A stretch of DNA of 64,000 nucleotides from an uncultured Shimia sp. (GCA_937897325.1 CALCOY010000026.1:1-64000); one strand, 5' to 3'. Shown: positions 8,880-18,098, numbered from the stretch's first letter. Program-made: numbers and translations. The notes: a model not told the origin generated them from the sequence alone.

Positions 8880-9957
8880 GGGGCCCTGCTTTTTCCTTGA
8901 AGCGATTGCGGCAGGCGAAGCGCCGCGATGCTGTAGGGCGTCACCAGCATAGATTCGGTTCAGGTGGCATTTGCCTCGATCAGTTCGTGACCGCTAAGCA
9001 AGAGATGATCGTAGCGCGCGGATCGGCAATTCTGGCGGCGGTTCACACCCGGTTGACCGACTAGTTTGGCGGCCGCCACCAGAAATTGCGGATCCGCCTG
9101 CGGCAGGGCCACGCGATGCTATGGCGACAGGATCAGCTCTCGTTCTCGCGCACCATCCCCAAGACATCCGTGCCGCAGGCGCACGGGCTTCATGCGGTCC
9201 GGTTCCTCACGGAAGCGGTAGCGCCGTTAGCTTAGGAAAAGCGGGGGTTCTAAGCCGTTTTCCCGCGTTTGGATCAGATCGCCCGATCGCAATGTTTCAA
9301 CAGAACGCGGGCCGGTGGCAGTACTGATCAACGTCCCGCGCAAAAAAACAGATCGGGCCACCTTCGAAGATAAACTGATCTTCACCAAGCGCGTTCAATG
9401 GCACCCATTTCAGATGAACGGAGCCGCCATCGGGAAACGAAATCATTGTGCCTTAGTCTTCATCATCGCTGAGATACTGCTGCAGATCGTGGAAACTGTT
9501 GATCCCCAGATAGTTCAACGAAGTCTTTTCCCCCTCTTCAGCCCGGAAGTCCTGAACCACATCTTGGCCACTGCCTTGGCCAACAACAAAAACGTCCATG
9601 CCGTCGCCGCCAACAAGCGAGTTGTTTCCAACCCCGCCGCGCAGGCTATCATCGCCGTCACCGGCATCTATGGAATTGTCACCATCCTCGCCATAAATCG
9701 TGTCTTGGCCAGCACCACCCGAGACAGTTTCGTCGTCATCGCCCGCAAAGACAGCGTCGTTGCCTTCGCCAGCCTAAATCTCATCCGATCCGCTGCCAGA
9801 ATAGATTGAATCATTGCCATAACCGCCATGAACGGTGTCGTCACCGCTGCCAGCCTTGATGGTGTCGTTGCCCTCTTTCCCCTCAATATATTCATTTCCC
9901 GTGCCACCGTTAATTCATTCGTCACCGTTAGCGCCAGTCATGCCGGGCCCTGCTAGC
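8880..9957 (-). pseudogene. Decayed RTX-repeat + Hint_2 secreted protein
   Basis: Reading the minus strand from about 9957 gives glycine/aspartate-rich RTX nonapeptides (NGGTGNEYIEG, GKEGNDTIKAGSGDDTVHGG, AGEGNDAVFAGDDDETVSGG). A terminal DVFVVGQGSGQDVVQDF module and FPDGGSVHLKWV...DQFIFEGG follow. After a T7 run that shifts frame comes a Hint_2 domain: CFLRGTLIST, VETLRSGDLIQT, PVRLRHGCLGDG, LILSP-stop-HRVALP, YDHLLLSGHELIEANAT-stop-TES. In-frame stops interrupt it near 9915, 9775 and 9450 in the RTX part and at least three times in the Hint part. Rhodobacterales secrete such calcium-binding proteins by type I systems. No intact start was found. Confidence 0.85.
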
Positions 9958-10108
9958 TGAAGATCAGCCTGGCAGAGCCGTCGACGGCTATTGGTCCGGT
10001 TCTTCTGACCCTTTGTGCGAAAGACCTTGGCCAAACGTGCTCAAATAGCCAACTGTGCCATTCGAATGAGCCGCCGTCTCGTCTGACAAATGGACTGAAT
10101 AGGCTTTG

Positions 10109-11878
10109 TCAGACCAAGGCCGGTCTCTGCGTCGTGTCAGCCGCAGTCTCTTGGACATCCGCCATTGGATCGCCTTCGAATTGGGTCACGGGGAAGGTCA
10201 CCTCGTAGAGGTAGCTGTCGTCATCCTCCTGCACAGCCGACACGCCATTCAGCTGCGCCACAAATGCGACCATCAACTTCTGGCCAATCCCGGTGCCAAC
10301 AAAATCGGTATGTGCATGTTGGCCCCGATCCCCCTTGGTGTTGAAAATAGCAAAGCGCACCGCGGCACTGTCCTGCTTTTCAAAGATCACGTGCAGCGCT
10401 GGTTCGGCGCTCTTCGGTTTACCAACGTATTTGACAGCATTGGTCAGAACTTCGGCGGCAAGCATTGAAAATACAACGGCTTGATCGGGTGATATGGACA
10501 TTGGCATGACATCGCGTTGGATGGCCACATTATGCCCTGCAACCGGAAAGGGGGGGGCGAGTTCGTTGATGAGCTGATCCAGCAAAGACTGGCTGTTTAC
10601 CGACGTCATCTGTGTGGTCGAATTCATCGTTTGGTGAACTGTCGCTAGACCCCGTACCCTCCGCTGGAGCTTCGATAGAAGCTGACGCGCCTCAGGTGTC
10701 TCTGCCACCCGACCATGCATATTCATGATGGATGCAATCAGTTGTAGATTGTTTTTGACGCGGTGGTGCACTTCACGCAAAAGAACGGTTTTCTCTTGAA
10801 GGTCCTCTCCGCTCTTTTCCTCCGCAGCCGTGATAATGCGCACCATCCGATTGAAGGATGTCTCCAGCACTTCGAATTCGCGCGGAGGGTTGTCGAATGC
10901 CAATTTCATGTCCGACCGATCGCCCCTGGCAAAGCGGCGCATGGCATGGCGAAGCCTGTAGATGTGCTGGATCACTAGCGTATTTACGCCGACGAAAGCC
11001 ACCGAAATGCCAGCAAACCACATCGCGACGGGAAAAATCAACGGTGCCCAAAGCGACGAGGCCCCAATGCCACCGATCGCCTCACCAACGGGCCATGATC
11101 CAATAACGACAACTTCACCCGGTATCATCTCGGCAATCGCAAAGACCCTCTCTTTTCCTGTTTTGCTGGTGCCGAGGAATGTTTGGTTTCCACTGCCGAC
11201 AAAGTTTGCTGGGTCGACGCCGGAGGGCAGCAGCGATGTCGCCTGATCAATCGGCAAGCTCGACGACAGGATCGTACCATTGCGATTCACGCTGACATAT
11301 TTTGCGACCCCGACGCTGTCGGTCCTGTCGACCGTCTTGGCGGCGAGGTTGTGCGGCAGTGATATTGAGACGAAGCCCAAGAGCCGCCCAGCCCCAAAGA
11401 CCGGATTGCTGACGATCACAACGGACTGTCCTGTCGCGTCCCCAGCGGCGTTGACCTCGAACATCTCTTCCTGATGTTCGAGGGCGCGGACAAATCTGTC
11501 ATCGTCGGCATAATCGACCGTGACACCATTCGAAGAGCATTCCATCATCCCATCTGCGCGGATGAAACCCGCAAAGACAAAGATGTCTTGCGCACTCACA
11601 AACCGATTCATAAGGGTCGAGCATTCTGCGGGATCATCAAGGGTCAGAACGGTTGATGCACTCAATGCACGGGCAGCACCCCGCGCGCGTTCCAACAGTC
11701 GACGCTCATCTGCGGCGCCGCGTTCGGTTGCAGCCAAAACCGCAGCCTCAGACAACTCGGTCGCATTCTCCGCAACCTCCCAGGTCTGCCAGAGCGCGAT
11801 AGATCCCAGCGGGAACAGCGCAAAAGTCAGCAATCCCGCCAAACGGATGAACAGACCTTTCGAAGACAGTTCAGCCAC
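10109..11878 (-). CDS. HisKA_2 sensor histidine kinase of the general stress response
   Basis: A 589-residue membrane kinase. It has an N-terminal helix (residues 8-30), a large periplasmic Cache-like sensor, a second helix about 278-305, a HAMP-type linker, then the HisKA_2 dimerisation helix with LLREVHHRVKNNLQ (His about residue 371) and a divergent ATPase domain (EVLTNAVKYVG, GTGIGQKLMVAF). This is the kinase type that phosphorylates PhyR in alphaproteobacteria. It starts 5 bp after ecfG and is presumably in the nepR-ecfG transcript, so it would control PhyR encoded divergently. Membership of the PhyK class is inferred from context and domain type. Confidence 0.88.
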   Translation of the reverse strand: MAELSSKGLFIRLAGLLTFALFPLGSIALWQTWEVAENATELSEAAVLAATERGAADERRLLERARGAARALSASTVLTLDDPAECSTLMNRFVSAQDIFVFAGFIRADGMMECSSNGVTVDYADDDRFVRALEHQEEMFEVNAAGDATGQSVVIVSNPVFGAGRLLGFVSISLPHNLAAKTVDRTDSVGVAKYVSVNRNGTILSSSLPIDQATSLLPSGVDPANFVGSGNQTFLGTSKTGKERVFAIAEMIPGEVVVIGSWPVGEAIGGIGASSLWAPLIFPVAMWFAGISVAFVGVNTLVIQHIYRLRHAMRRFARGDRSDMKLAFDNPPREFEVLETSFNRMVRIITAAEEKSGEDLQEKTVLLREVHHRVKNNLQLIASIMNMHGRVAETPEARQLLSKLQRRVRGLATVHQTMNSTTQMTSVNSQSLLDQLINELAPPFPVAGHNVAIQRDVMPMSISPDQAVVFSMLAAEVLTNAVKYVGKPKSAEPALHVIFEKQDSAAVRFAIFNTKGDRGQHAHTDFVGTGIGQKLMVAFVAQLNGVSAVQEDDDSYLYEVTFPVTQFEGDPMADVQETAADTTQRPALV

Positions 11879-11883
11879 TTACA

Positions 11884-12429
11884 TCAGGCCGCGCTTTGCG
11901 ATGCGACGATGCCAGCGGTCACACTGTCCGTCATTTCGACCGCACCCTCTTCATCAATGCACATCAATTCAGCCAGACGGGCGCGCGCGCGATTGACACG
12001 GCTTTTTATCGTCCCAACAGCCACGCAGCAGGTTTCGGCTGCTTCCTCGTAGGAAAAGCCGCCTGCACCGACCAAGATCAGGGCCTCTCGTTGCTCGTCA
12101 TTTAGCTGATCAAACGCCTCGCCAAAATCGCGCATCGCAAGTCTGCCATCATGATCTGGCTTCTGTGCAAGGCTGTCTGAATAAACGCCGTCGACATCCT
12201 CAACCTCACGTCTTCGCTTGCGGTGCAGCGAATAGTACGTGTTCCGAACGATCGTAAAAAGCCATGCTCGCATGTTGGTCCCGGGCTCAAACTTATCCAT
12301 ATTGGTCCAAGCCTTGATCAAAGCTTCCTGAACAAGATCATCTGCCGTCGCCGCATTACGGCACAGACTCATTGCAAACGCGCGCATGGCACCCAAATGC
12401 TTAACCAAGTCTTCTTTCGGGTCAGTCAT
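11884..12429 (-). CDS. ecfG: EcfG-type RNA polymerase sigma factor
   Basis: An ECF sigma factor of about 181 residues that directs the alphaproteobacterial general stress regulon. Region 2 is visible as AMSLCRNAATADDLVQEALI and MRAWLFTIVRNTYY, and region 4 as LNDEQREALILVGAGGFSYEEAA and GTIKSRVNRARARLAEL. The ATG at 12429 overlaps the nepR stop by 8 bp and is preceded by GGGAGG; a longer frame to 12456 lies inside nepR. Coupled translation with its anti-sigma factor is typical. NepR sequesters it until phosphorylated PhyR releases it. Confidence 0.94.
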   Translation of the reverse strand: MTDPKEDLVKHLGAMRAFAMSLCRNAATADDLVQEALIKAWTNMDKFEPGTNMRAWLFTIVRNTYYSLHRKRRREVEDVDGVYSDSLAQKPDHDGRLAMRDFGEAFDQLNDEQREALILVGAGGFSYEEAAETCCVAVGTIKSRVNRARARLAELMCIDEEGAVEMTDSVTAGIVASQSAA

Positions 12430-12613
12430 TTGTTTGACTGCCTCCCGCGCAGCCATCGCTCGACTTTAGCTGACTCAGTAGGTCTTTGAAGCGATCGGGC
12501 ATAGGTTCATTTTCTATGCGTTGGAAAGCACGTTTCAAATTGTCGTCGATCCGGCGATCGACATCCGCGTTGCGTCGTGTGGTTCTTATCTGATCTGTCA
12601 TCTTTTTCGTCAT
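12422..12613 (-). CDS. nepR: Anti-sigma factor NepR
   Basis: A 63-residue protein with the NepR core DRRIDDNLKRAFQRIENEPM followed by PDRFKDLLSQLKS. Two amphipathic helices bind EcfG in the absence of stress, and are captured by the sigma-like domain of phosphorylated PhyR under stress. It is the first gene of the nepR-ecfG-kinase transcript, divergent from phyR, and lies about 25 bp downstream of an EcfG-type promoter. That gives the usual autoregulated loop. Confidence 0.94.
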   Translation of the reverse strand: MTKKMTDQIRTTRRNADVDRRIDDNLKRAFQRIENEPMPDRFKDLLSQLKSSDGCAGGSQTND

Positions 12614-12629
12614 TTTTCAGCGCACATGT

Positions 12630-12655
12630 GGAACCCAAACGCGGCGGTCTTAGTT
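12630..12655 (+). promoter_or_regulatory. Probable EcfG-type promoter of phyR
   Basis: On the plus strand GGAAC (12630-12634), a 17-nt spacer and AGTT (12652-12655) approximate the EcfG consensus, with one mismatch in the -10 element. It overlaps the opposite promoter almost completely and sits about 40 bp upstream of phyR. Confidence 0.55.
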
Positions 12656-12662
12656 TTGTTCC
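12638..12662 (-). promoter_or_regulatory. EcfG-type promoter of nepR-ecfG
   Basis: On the minus strand GGAAC (12662-12658) is followed by a 16-nt spacer and CGTT (12641-12638), an exact fit to the alphaproteobacterial EcfG consensus. It lies about 25 bp upstream of the nepR start and supports autoregulation. Confidence 0.85.
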
Positions 12663-12692
12663 ATAGAAATAGGCGAAAAAGGGATAAAAGAA

Positions 12693-13508
12693 ATGACCAC
12701 GCTGTCCGGGGAAGAGTTGTCGGTACAAATCGGAGATAACCTGCCCTACTTGCGTCGCTACGCCCGAGCGCTGACCGGTACGCAAGAAAGTGGTGATACC
12801 TACGCTGTGACGACACTTGAGGCGATCCTTGCACAGCCTGACCAATACAACCCGTCCCAAGGCGCTAAAGTCGCACTTTTCGGCGCATTTCACGCCATCT
12901 GGACCTCAAGCGGAGCCACCATCCAGGCGCCGGAAGATGGTTCAGACATGCTTGCGAAGGCAAGTGCACATTTGGCGAAACTGACACCCAACACCCGCGA
13001 GGCGCTTCTGTTACATACTGTCGAGGAATTCAGCGTGAGCCAGGTCGGCGAGGTGATGGGCATCTCGGCTGATGAGGCCAGCCAGCTGATCGAAATTGCC
13101 TATTCGGAGATGGCACAGCATACATTGGGCCGAGTGATGATTATCGAAGATGAGGCAATCATTTCGATGGACCTCGAAGCGCTTGTTGGCGAGATGGGGC
13201 ATCAGGTTACAGGGATCGCAAGGACAGAAACAGAGGCCTTGGCGCTTGCGTCTCAAGCACCTCCTGATCTGATCCTGTCGGATATCCAACTGGCTGACAA
13301 CTCCAGTGGGACAGATGCAGTCAATCAGATCTTTTCGACACACGGAGAAAGGCCTGTCATCTTCATCACTGCTTTCCCGGAACGTCTGCTGACAGGGGAA
13401 GGACCGGAGCCAGCATTTCTGATTTCAAAGCCGTATACGCAGGAACAGGTAAAATCCGCAGTCAGTCAGGCGATGTTCTTTTCGTCGACCGAGACGTTGA
13501 AGGTCTAG
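12693..13508 (+). CDS. phyR: Response regulator / anti-anti-sigma factor PhyR
   Basis: The 271 residues comprise an N-terminal EcfG-like (sigma-mimic) domain about residues 1-140 and a C-terminal receiver domain about 147-265. The phosphoacceptor is Asp197 (in PDLILSDIQL), with acidic residues IEDE near 151-154 and Lys in ISKPYT. Phosphorylation opens the protein so that the sigma-like domain binds NepR and frees EcfG. The start is preceded by GGGATAAAAGAA. It is divergent from nepR-ecfG, and a terminator follows. Confidence 0.95.
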   Translation: MTTLSGEELSVQIGDNLPYLRRYARALTGTQESGDTYAVTTLEAILAQPDQYNPSQGAKVALFGAFHAIWTSSGATIQAPEDGSDMLAKASAHLAKLTPNTREALLLHTVEEFSVSQVGEVMGISADEASQLIEIAYSEMAQHTLGRVMIIEDEAIISMDLEALVGEMGHQVTGIARTETEALALASQAPPDLILSDIQLADNSSGTDAVNQIFSTHGERPVIFITAFPERLLTGEGPEPAFLISKPYTQEQVKSAVSQAMFFSSTETLKV

Positions 13509-13539
13509 GAGTATCTGCCACTACATCAACGAGGATCGC

Positions 13540-13570
13540 AGAGGCCTTTCCGAATGGCCCCTTTTCTTTG
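13540..13570 (+). terminator. Probable rho-independent terminator after phyR
   Basis: AGAGGCC (13540-13546) can pair with GGCCCCT (13556-13562) with one mismatch across a 9-nt loop, followed by a T-rich run (TTTCTTT). It begins about 30 bp after the phyR stop. Confidence 0.6.
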
Positions 13571-13661
13571 GCAGACGTCTTCCGATGAGAGGAGGAGGGT
13601 TTGCGTCTTTCCGCGATCGGGTTAGCCTGCGCAAAAATGAGCAGCATAGAGCAGGTGCAAA

Positions 13662-14813
13662 ATGGCAATATCACGTCGCGTTTTCGGGTTAAGTTTGGCC
13701 GCAACCGGACTGACAGCATGTGCGGGTGGCGGAAGATCAACGCAGTCTTCTGAACCGGCGTCATCTGGTCTGCCGCCCGATCTGAGACCGACGCCCAATG
13801 CGCAGTATGACGCCTGGGTGGTCGCCTTTCGGCCACGCGCCAGGGCTGCTGGCATCTCTGAGGCAACGCTTACGGCTGCATTCAAGGGCACCGGATACTT
13901 GCCCGGCGTCGTCACCCGGGACCGCAATCAGACCGAATTCAAACGCAGCCTCGAAGATTATCTTGCCATCGCCGCATCAGAAGAACGGGTGCAGAAAGGC
14001 CGCGCCGCGCTGGCCCGCCATCGCTCTGTTCTAACGGCCATTCAAGGACGATACGAGGTCGATGAAAACGTCGTGACCGCGATCTGGGGCCTTGAAAGCT
14101 TCTATGGGGAGAGGCGCGGGAACGTTCCTGTCATCTCGGCCACATCCACGCTCGCCTTTGATGGACGCCGCGGCGCGTTTTTTGAAAAGCAATTGATCGC
14201 GGCGCTGAAAGTCCTGCAAAACGGTGATGTCAGCCCGGACCGTATGACCGGAAGCTGGGCGGGAGCGATGGGTCACACTCAGTTCATCCCAACATCCTAC
14301 GAAACCTTCGCGGTCGATTTCACAGGAGACGGGCGACGCGACATCTGGTCAGAAGATCCAAGCGACGCCCTCGCGTCGGCGGCAGCCTATCTGCAACGCA
14401 GCGGTTGGGTTCCCGGACAACGCTGGGGCGGTCTGACCGGATCGCGCGGGGCGGGCAGCCGGGTGATCCAGCCGCAACCGGGTGGTCCGCGCTTTGGCGT
14501 GACGCGAAACTTTGCTGTCATTAAGCGCTACAACAATTCCGACGCCTACGCGATCGGGGTCGGCCATCTTGCAGACCGGATCGGTGGAGCCGGCCCGTTG
14601 AACGCCAGATTTCCAGCGGATGAATTCGGGATGACGAAAGATGACCGGATCGCGCTGCAACGGCAACTGACCGCCAAAGGCTTCGACACAGAAGGGGCGG
14701 ATGGCGTCATCGGATCGAAAACACGCGGAGCGATTGAGGCCTATCAGCGTGCCAATGGTTTGGCAGCCACAGGCGATCCGTCACGCGATTTGCTGCAAAG
14801 ACTTTCGGGGTAG
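13662..14813 (+). CDS. Lytic murein transglycosylase, MltB-type lipoprotein
   Basis: A 383-residue enzyme that cleaves glycan strands of peptidoglycan with 1,6-anhydro product formation. It opens with a lipoprotein signal (SRRVFGLSLAATGLTAC, lipobox cysteine about residue 20). The SLT_2 catalytic domain follows, with the general acid Glu in WGLESFYGERRGN and the GAMGHTQFIPTSY and DFTGDGRRDIW motifs. A C-terminal PG_binding_1 domain (about residues 318-380, DGVIGSKTRGAIEAYQRANG) completes it. It stands alone and is convergent with the GntR gene. Confidence 0.93.
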   Translation: MAISRRVFGLSLAATGLTACAGGGRSTQSSEPASSGLPPDLRPTPNAQYDAWVVAFRPRARAAGISEATLTAAFKGTGYLPGVVTRDRNQTEFKRSLEDYLAIAASEERVQKGRAALARHRSVLTAIQGRYEVDENVVTAIWGLESFYGERRGNVPVISATSTLAFDGRRGAFFEKQLIAALKVLQNGDVSPDRMTGSWAGAMGHTQFIPTSYETFAVDFTGDGRRDIWSEDPSDALASAAAYLQRSGWVPGQRWGGLTGSRGAGSRVIQPQPGGPRFGVTRNFAVIKRYNNSDAYAIGVGHLADRIGGAGPLNARFPADEFGMTKDDRIALQRQLTAKGFDTEGADGVIGSKTRGAIEAYQRANGLAATGDPSRDLLQRLSG

Positions 14814-14825
14814 GCGAAGGGCGCA

Positions 14826-15521
14826 TCAGCCAAGCCCCAACTCGCTTTCGAGAGCGCGCAGCCGGGTCTGGAGGTGTTGTCGCATCGCCTGCCGCGCAGC
14901 ATCCGGATCACGGGCCGCGATCGCGTCAATGATGGCCAGATGTTCGGCGTAAGTCACATCAAGGGACGCCGCATCCCGTCCACTGGCCCTAAGCGCGACC
15001 CAGTCGGGATTTGACCGGATCTTCTCAAGAAGCGCATGCGCGGTCATCAAAGGCCTGTTGCCCGCACTTTGCGCGATCAGTCGGTGAATAGAGCCGTCCC
15101 ACAATTCCATGGTCTGTGGATCTGGTGCCTCCCATTCCTGCTCGGCCAGATTGCGCAAGGCTTCGATATCTTCATCGTCCATCCGCTTTGCGCACAGGGC
15201 TGCAAGCTCCGGTTCGACAATCAGCCGGGCCTCCATCACCTCAAGCGCATTCGTCTCGCCGGTGATCTTCGCTGCCAGATCGCCCATCGGGTCGGCAGGT
15301 TGGCCCGCAAATGTGCCCTTCCCCTGACGCCGCCAGACAAGGCCCTCACGCTCCATCGCATCAAGCACCTGTCGGATAAAACGTCGGCCGGTTCCAAACC
15401 TTTCGGCAAGCGCACGTTCTGTGGGTAGTTTGCCATCGGGCCCCAACTCAGCCGATTTCATCAGATCGACAAGCTGTTCACGCAAACGTGCCGTAGCTTC
15501 ATCGACCTGCGCACCATCCAT
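14826..15521 (-). CDS. GntR-family regulator, FadR/VanR subfamily
   Basis: A 231-residue repressor type with an N-terminal winged helix (LPTERALAERFGTGRRFIRQ about residues 40-60, VWRRQGKGTFAG) and an all-helical FCD ligand-binding domain (residues about 90-225, with His residues in WDGSIHRLIAQSAGN and TYAEHLAIIDAIAARD that normally bind metal). It is the last gene of the binding protein-permease-GGT-DUF1028 cluster, 37 bp after DUF1028, and probably controls that cluster. The ligand is unknown. Confidence 0.88.
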   Translation of the reverse strand: MDGAQVDEATARLREQLVDLMKSAELGPDGKLPTERALAERFGTGRRFIRQVLDAMEREGLVWRRQGKGTFAGQPADPMGDLAAKITGETNALEVMEARLIVEPELAALCAKRMDDEDIEALRNLAEQEWEAPDPQTMELWDGSIHRLIAQSAGNRPLMTAHALLEKIRSNPDWVALRASGRDAASLDVTYAEHLAIIDAIAARDPDAARQAMRQHLQTRLRALESELGLG

Positions 15522-15558
15522 GGACCAAAAACCCCTTTTCCCAAGAAAGCGGCCAAAA

Positions 15559-16308
15559 TCAAATGGGTGTTTCGACCGCCTGTGAACGACTTAGTCTACC
15601 CTCTGCCTTGCGCCGGGCTTCTGCCGTTGCAATTGCATCGTCGATTGGTGCGCGATCTGTCAATCCTGAGAAATTCGCCGCCGTCGCCATCCCCAAGGTG
15701 AATTGCACGAAGCGTTCCTGAGCCACCTCCCACAGACGGTCCAGTTCGGCCAGAGGATCAGCGTGATCATCGGCCCGCAGATCAAGCGAGGCGTGATCTT
15801 CACCCTTGTGTATAATTAGCCCTGCGGCTTGCCGTCCGCGTTTGTCACCGCCTGCGAATTCCCCGGCCTGCATTGCAGCAATCAGTCTGGCCGCAAAGGG
15901 CAAGTCTGTCCGTGCCTTATAAGTCTGTGACGTGGCCGCAAGGACATCCGGACCGGCCAACATGTTTCCTGCAACCGAGTGGTCATCACCAATCAGATGT
16001 CCTGCCCAATCGACACAATCCTGCCCTGTATGCGCCGCGAAGGATCCATGCCGATCCATCAGATGGGCCTGTCGGATGGCCTGGCCTGCATCACGCGCAA
16101 CAAAATCATCCAATACGGTTTGCGCCTTTTCTCCCGCAGTCAGGCGTTTCTTTCCCTCTGTGCCCCAGATTGGATTGCAAAATGCCTGGCTGGCGACGGC
16201 GACCTCTGCCCCGACGTGCGGGACGACGGCCCCGCACGCAAAGAACTTGCTGGCCACAATCAGTCCGACGCTGCCCTCGGCGTTACGGGCGATCAGCGAC
16301 CAGGTCAT
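15559..16308 (-). CDS. DUF1028 family protein (Ntn-hydrolase fold)
   Basis: The 249 residues match the DUF1028 family throughout: N-terminal TWSLIARNAEGSVGLIVASK, then GAEVAVASQAFCNPIWG, then VAGNMLAGPDVL and LRADDHADPLAELDRLW. DUF1028 proteins have an Ntn-hydrolase-like fold and often accompany peptide transporters and gamma-glutamyltransferases. The start overlaps the GGT stop (ATGA), so translation is coupled. A hydrolytic role on imported peptides or amides is inference from context. Confidence 0.88.
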   Translation of the reverse strand: MTWSLIARNAEGSVGLIVASKFFACGAVVPHVGAEVAVASQAFCNPIWGTEGKKRLTAGEKAQTVLDDFVARDAGQAIRQAHLMDRHGSFAAHTGQDCVDWAGHLIGDDHSVAGNMLAGPDVLAATSQTYKARTDLPFAARLIAAMQAGEFAGGDKRGRQAAGLIIHKGEDHASLDLRADDHADPLAELDRLWEVAQERFVQFTLGMATAANFSGLTDRAPIDDAIATAEARRKAEGRLSRSQAVETPI

Positions 16309-18086
16309 CGGCCCACCGCATAGGCTTGCATCAGGCGCGGCGTAGCGGCGGCCCTTAGGGTGCCATCGGCCTCGCGCATGGCGGCAGTCAGACGACCAAC
16401 GGTCCAGGTGTCAGCGACCGTGACCTTGTGCCCGCGCGCACGCAGTTCAGCTATCGTCGCTTTGCCCACATTCTCTTCGATCATCATCTCGCCCGCCTTA
16501 ACCTCGCGCGGAAAGAACGACCCCTGGAAATGCATGGAATGAAACAACGGCATGTCCATGCATTCCTGAAGGCCCAGGCCGAAATGAGCAAATCGCAAGA
16601 ACCAGATCAGCTGCCATTGATCCTGCTGATCGCCGCCAGGGGTGCCAAAGACAAGTTGCACGCCGTCCTTTTCGGCCAAGCTGGGCGTCAGGGTTGTGCG
16701 CGGCCTGCGTCCGGGCGCCAGCGATGTCGGCAGGTCATCGTCAAGCCAGAACATCTGGGCGCGGGAATTCAGCGGAAAGCCAAGCCCGGGAATGACCGGA
16801 GAACTTTGCAGCCAACCGCCCGAAGGCGTTGCGGAGACCATGTTGCCCCAGCGGTCAATCACATCAAGATGCACGGTATCACCGCGCTTTTCCGTCAGAT
16901 GCGACATAGTTGGTTCCTGCGCGGCGACTGCGCCCACATTGAAGTCTCGGGCCGCGCGTTTCAGATAGGCATCTGCCAGATGTTCAAAGCCCGGCACACG
17001 GCCCGGTCGTTGATCCTGCGAGGCTGTCTGCTCAATCAGCATGCGGCGCTCGGCATTGTAATCCTCGCTCAGCAGATGGCCGATTGGAATGTCGCTTTGC
17101 GTGGGGTCGCCGTAATAGGCTTCCCGGTCAGCATAGGCGAGCTTCATCGCCTCTACGACCAGATGCACGAAGTCGGCACCGTTTGGATCCATTGCCGAAA
17201 GGTCGAACCCCTTGAGGATTGCCAGCGCCTGCAGAAGCACCGGACCCTGAGACCAAGGGCCCGTCTTGTGAAACTGCCAGCCATCATACCTGTAAGTCAG
17301 AGGCGCCTCATAGGTTGCGCGCCAACTTGCGATGTCCTCGGGCGCCAGAACGGCGGAATGCGGCGCACCGGAAACATCCATGACATGCGCGTCTTCAAGG
17401 TAGTCAAAGATCGCCTCTGCCACGAAGCCTGTTCGCCACGTTTCACGAGCCTTATCAATCTGTGCTTCACGTGTCGCCCCTTCCGACCGGGCGAGACGGT
17501 CGTAAGTGTCAGCGAGGTCGGGGTTCTTGAACAGGCCATGTGGCTTTGGTGCCTGCCCAGAAGGTGCCCAGACAGCCTCAGATGTTGGCCATTCCTGCGC
17601 GAAGAAGTCGGCCAGACCTTCGATCGTGGCGGCCACACGAGGCAAGACGGGATGACCATCGCGCGCATAATCAATCGCGGGCTGCATAACGTCTCGCAGA
17701 TACATCGTCCCGTGATCGCGAAGCATCAACATCCAGGCATCGAATGCGCCAGGCACCACTGTCGCCAAAAGACCCGAGCCTGGTATCAGCTCAAGGCCCT
17801 GCGCCTTGTAATGCGCAATGGTGGCTGCCGCAGGGGCCGGGCCCTGACCACAAAGCACCTGCGTCTCACCTGTCTTTGCAGAGTGAAAGATCGCGGGCAT
17901 GTCTCCCGCCGGCCCGTTCAGATGCGGTTCAACCACTTGCAGGGCCAAGCCCGTCGCAACCGCTGAGTCAAAGGCGTTCCCGCCTCTTTCGAGAATGGCC
18001 ATACCGACCGACGACGCGATCCAATGTGTCGAGGTAACAACCCCGAATGTGCCGCGAATCTCGGGGCGGGTTGTAAAGTCGGACAT
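16305..18086 (-). CDS. Gamma-glutamyltransferase family protein
   Basis: A Ntn hydrolase precursor of about 593 residues that autocleaves before a conserved threonine, here in KRGDTVHLDVIDRWGNMVSA. N-terminal GNAFDSAVATGLALQVVEPH and C-terminal TPGGDQQDQWQL also fit the family. No signal peptide is visible from the ATG at 18086 (MSDFTTRPEIRGTFG), so the enzyme is probably cytoplasmic. Its place 12 bp after the permease genes suggests it hydrolyses a gamma-glutamyl or related compound brought in by that importer. The exact substrate is unknown. Confidence 0.88.
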   Translation of the reverse strand: MSDFTTRPEIRGTFGVVTSTHWIASSVGMAILERGGNAFDSAVATGLALQVVEPHLNGPAGDMPAIFHSAKTGETQVLCGQGPAPAAATIAHYKAQGLELIPGSGLLATVVPGAFDAWMLMLRDHGTMYLRDVMQPAIDYARDGHPVLPRVAATIEGLADFFAQEWPTSEAVWAPSGQAPKPHGLFKNPDLADTYDRLARSEGATREAQIDKARETWRTGFVAEAIFDYLEDAHVMDVSGAPHSAVLAPEDIASWRATYEAPLTYRYDGWQFHKTGPWSQGPVLLQALAILKGFDLSAMDPNGADFVHLVVEAMKLAYADREAYYGDPTQSDIPIGHLLSEDYNAERRMLIEQTASQDQRPGRVPGFEHLADAYLKRAARDFNVGAVAAQEPTMSHLTEKRGDTVHLDVIDRWGNMVSATPSGGWLQSSPVIPGLGFPLNSRAQMFWLDDDLPTSLAPGRRPRTTLTPSLAEKDGVQLVFGTPGGDQQDQWQLIWFLRFAHFGLGLQECMDMPLFHSMHFQGSFFPREVKAGEMMIEENVGKATIAELRARGHKVTVADTWTVGRLTAAMREADGTLRAAATPRLMQAYAVGR

Positions 18087-18098
18087 AAAGCCTCCCAA

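Noticed and set aside
9315-9809. Plus-strand open frame of 164 codons
   Set aside because: It is the complement of the decayed RTX repeats, and its apparent repeats are explained by the minus-strand glycine/aspartate codons.
16428-17966. Long open frame of about 512 codons on the plus strand
   Set aside because: It lies antisense to the gamma-glutamyltransferase gene, shows arginine/histidine-rich low-complexity translation and no domain. It is a shadow of high-GC coding sequence.
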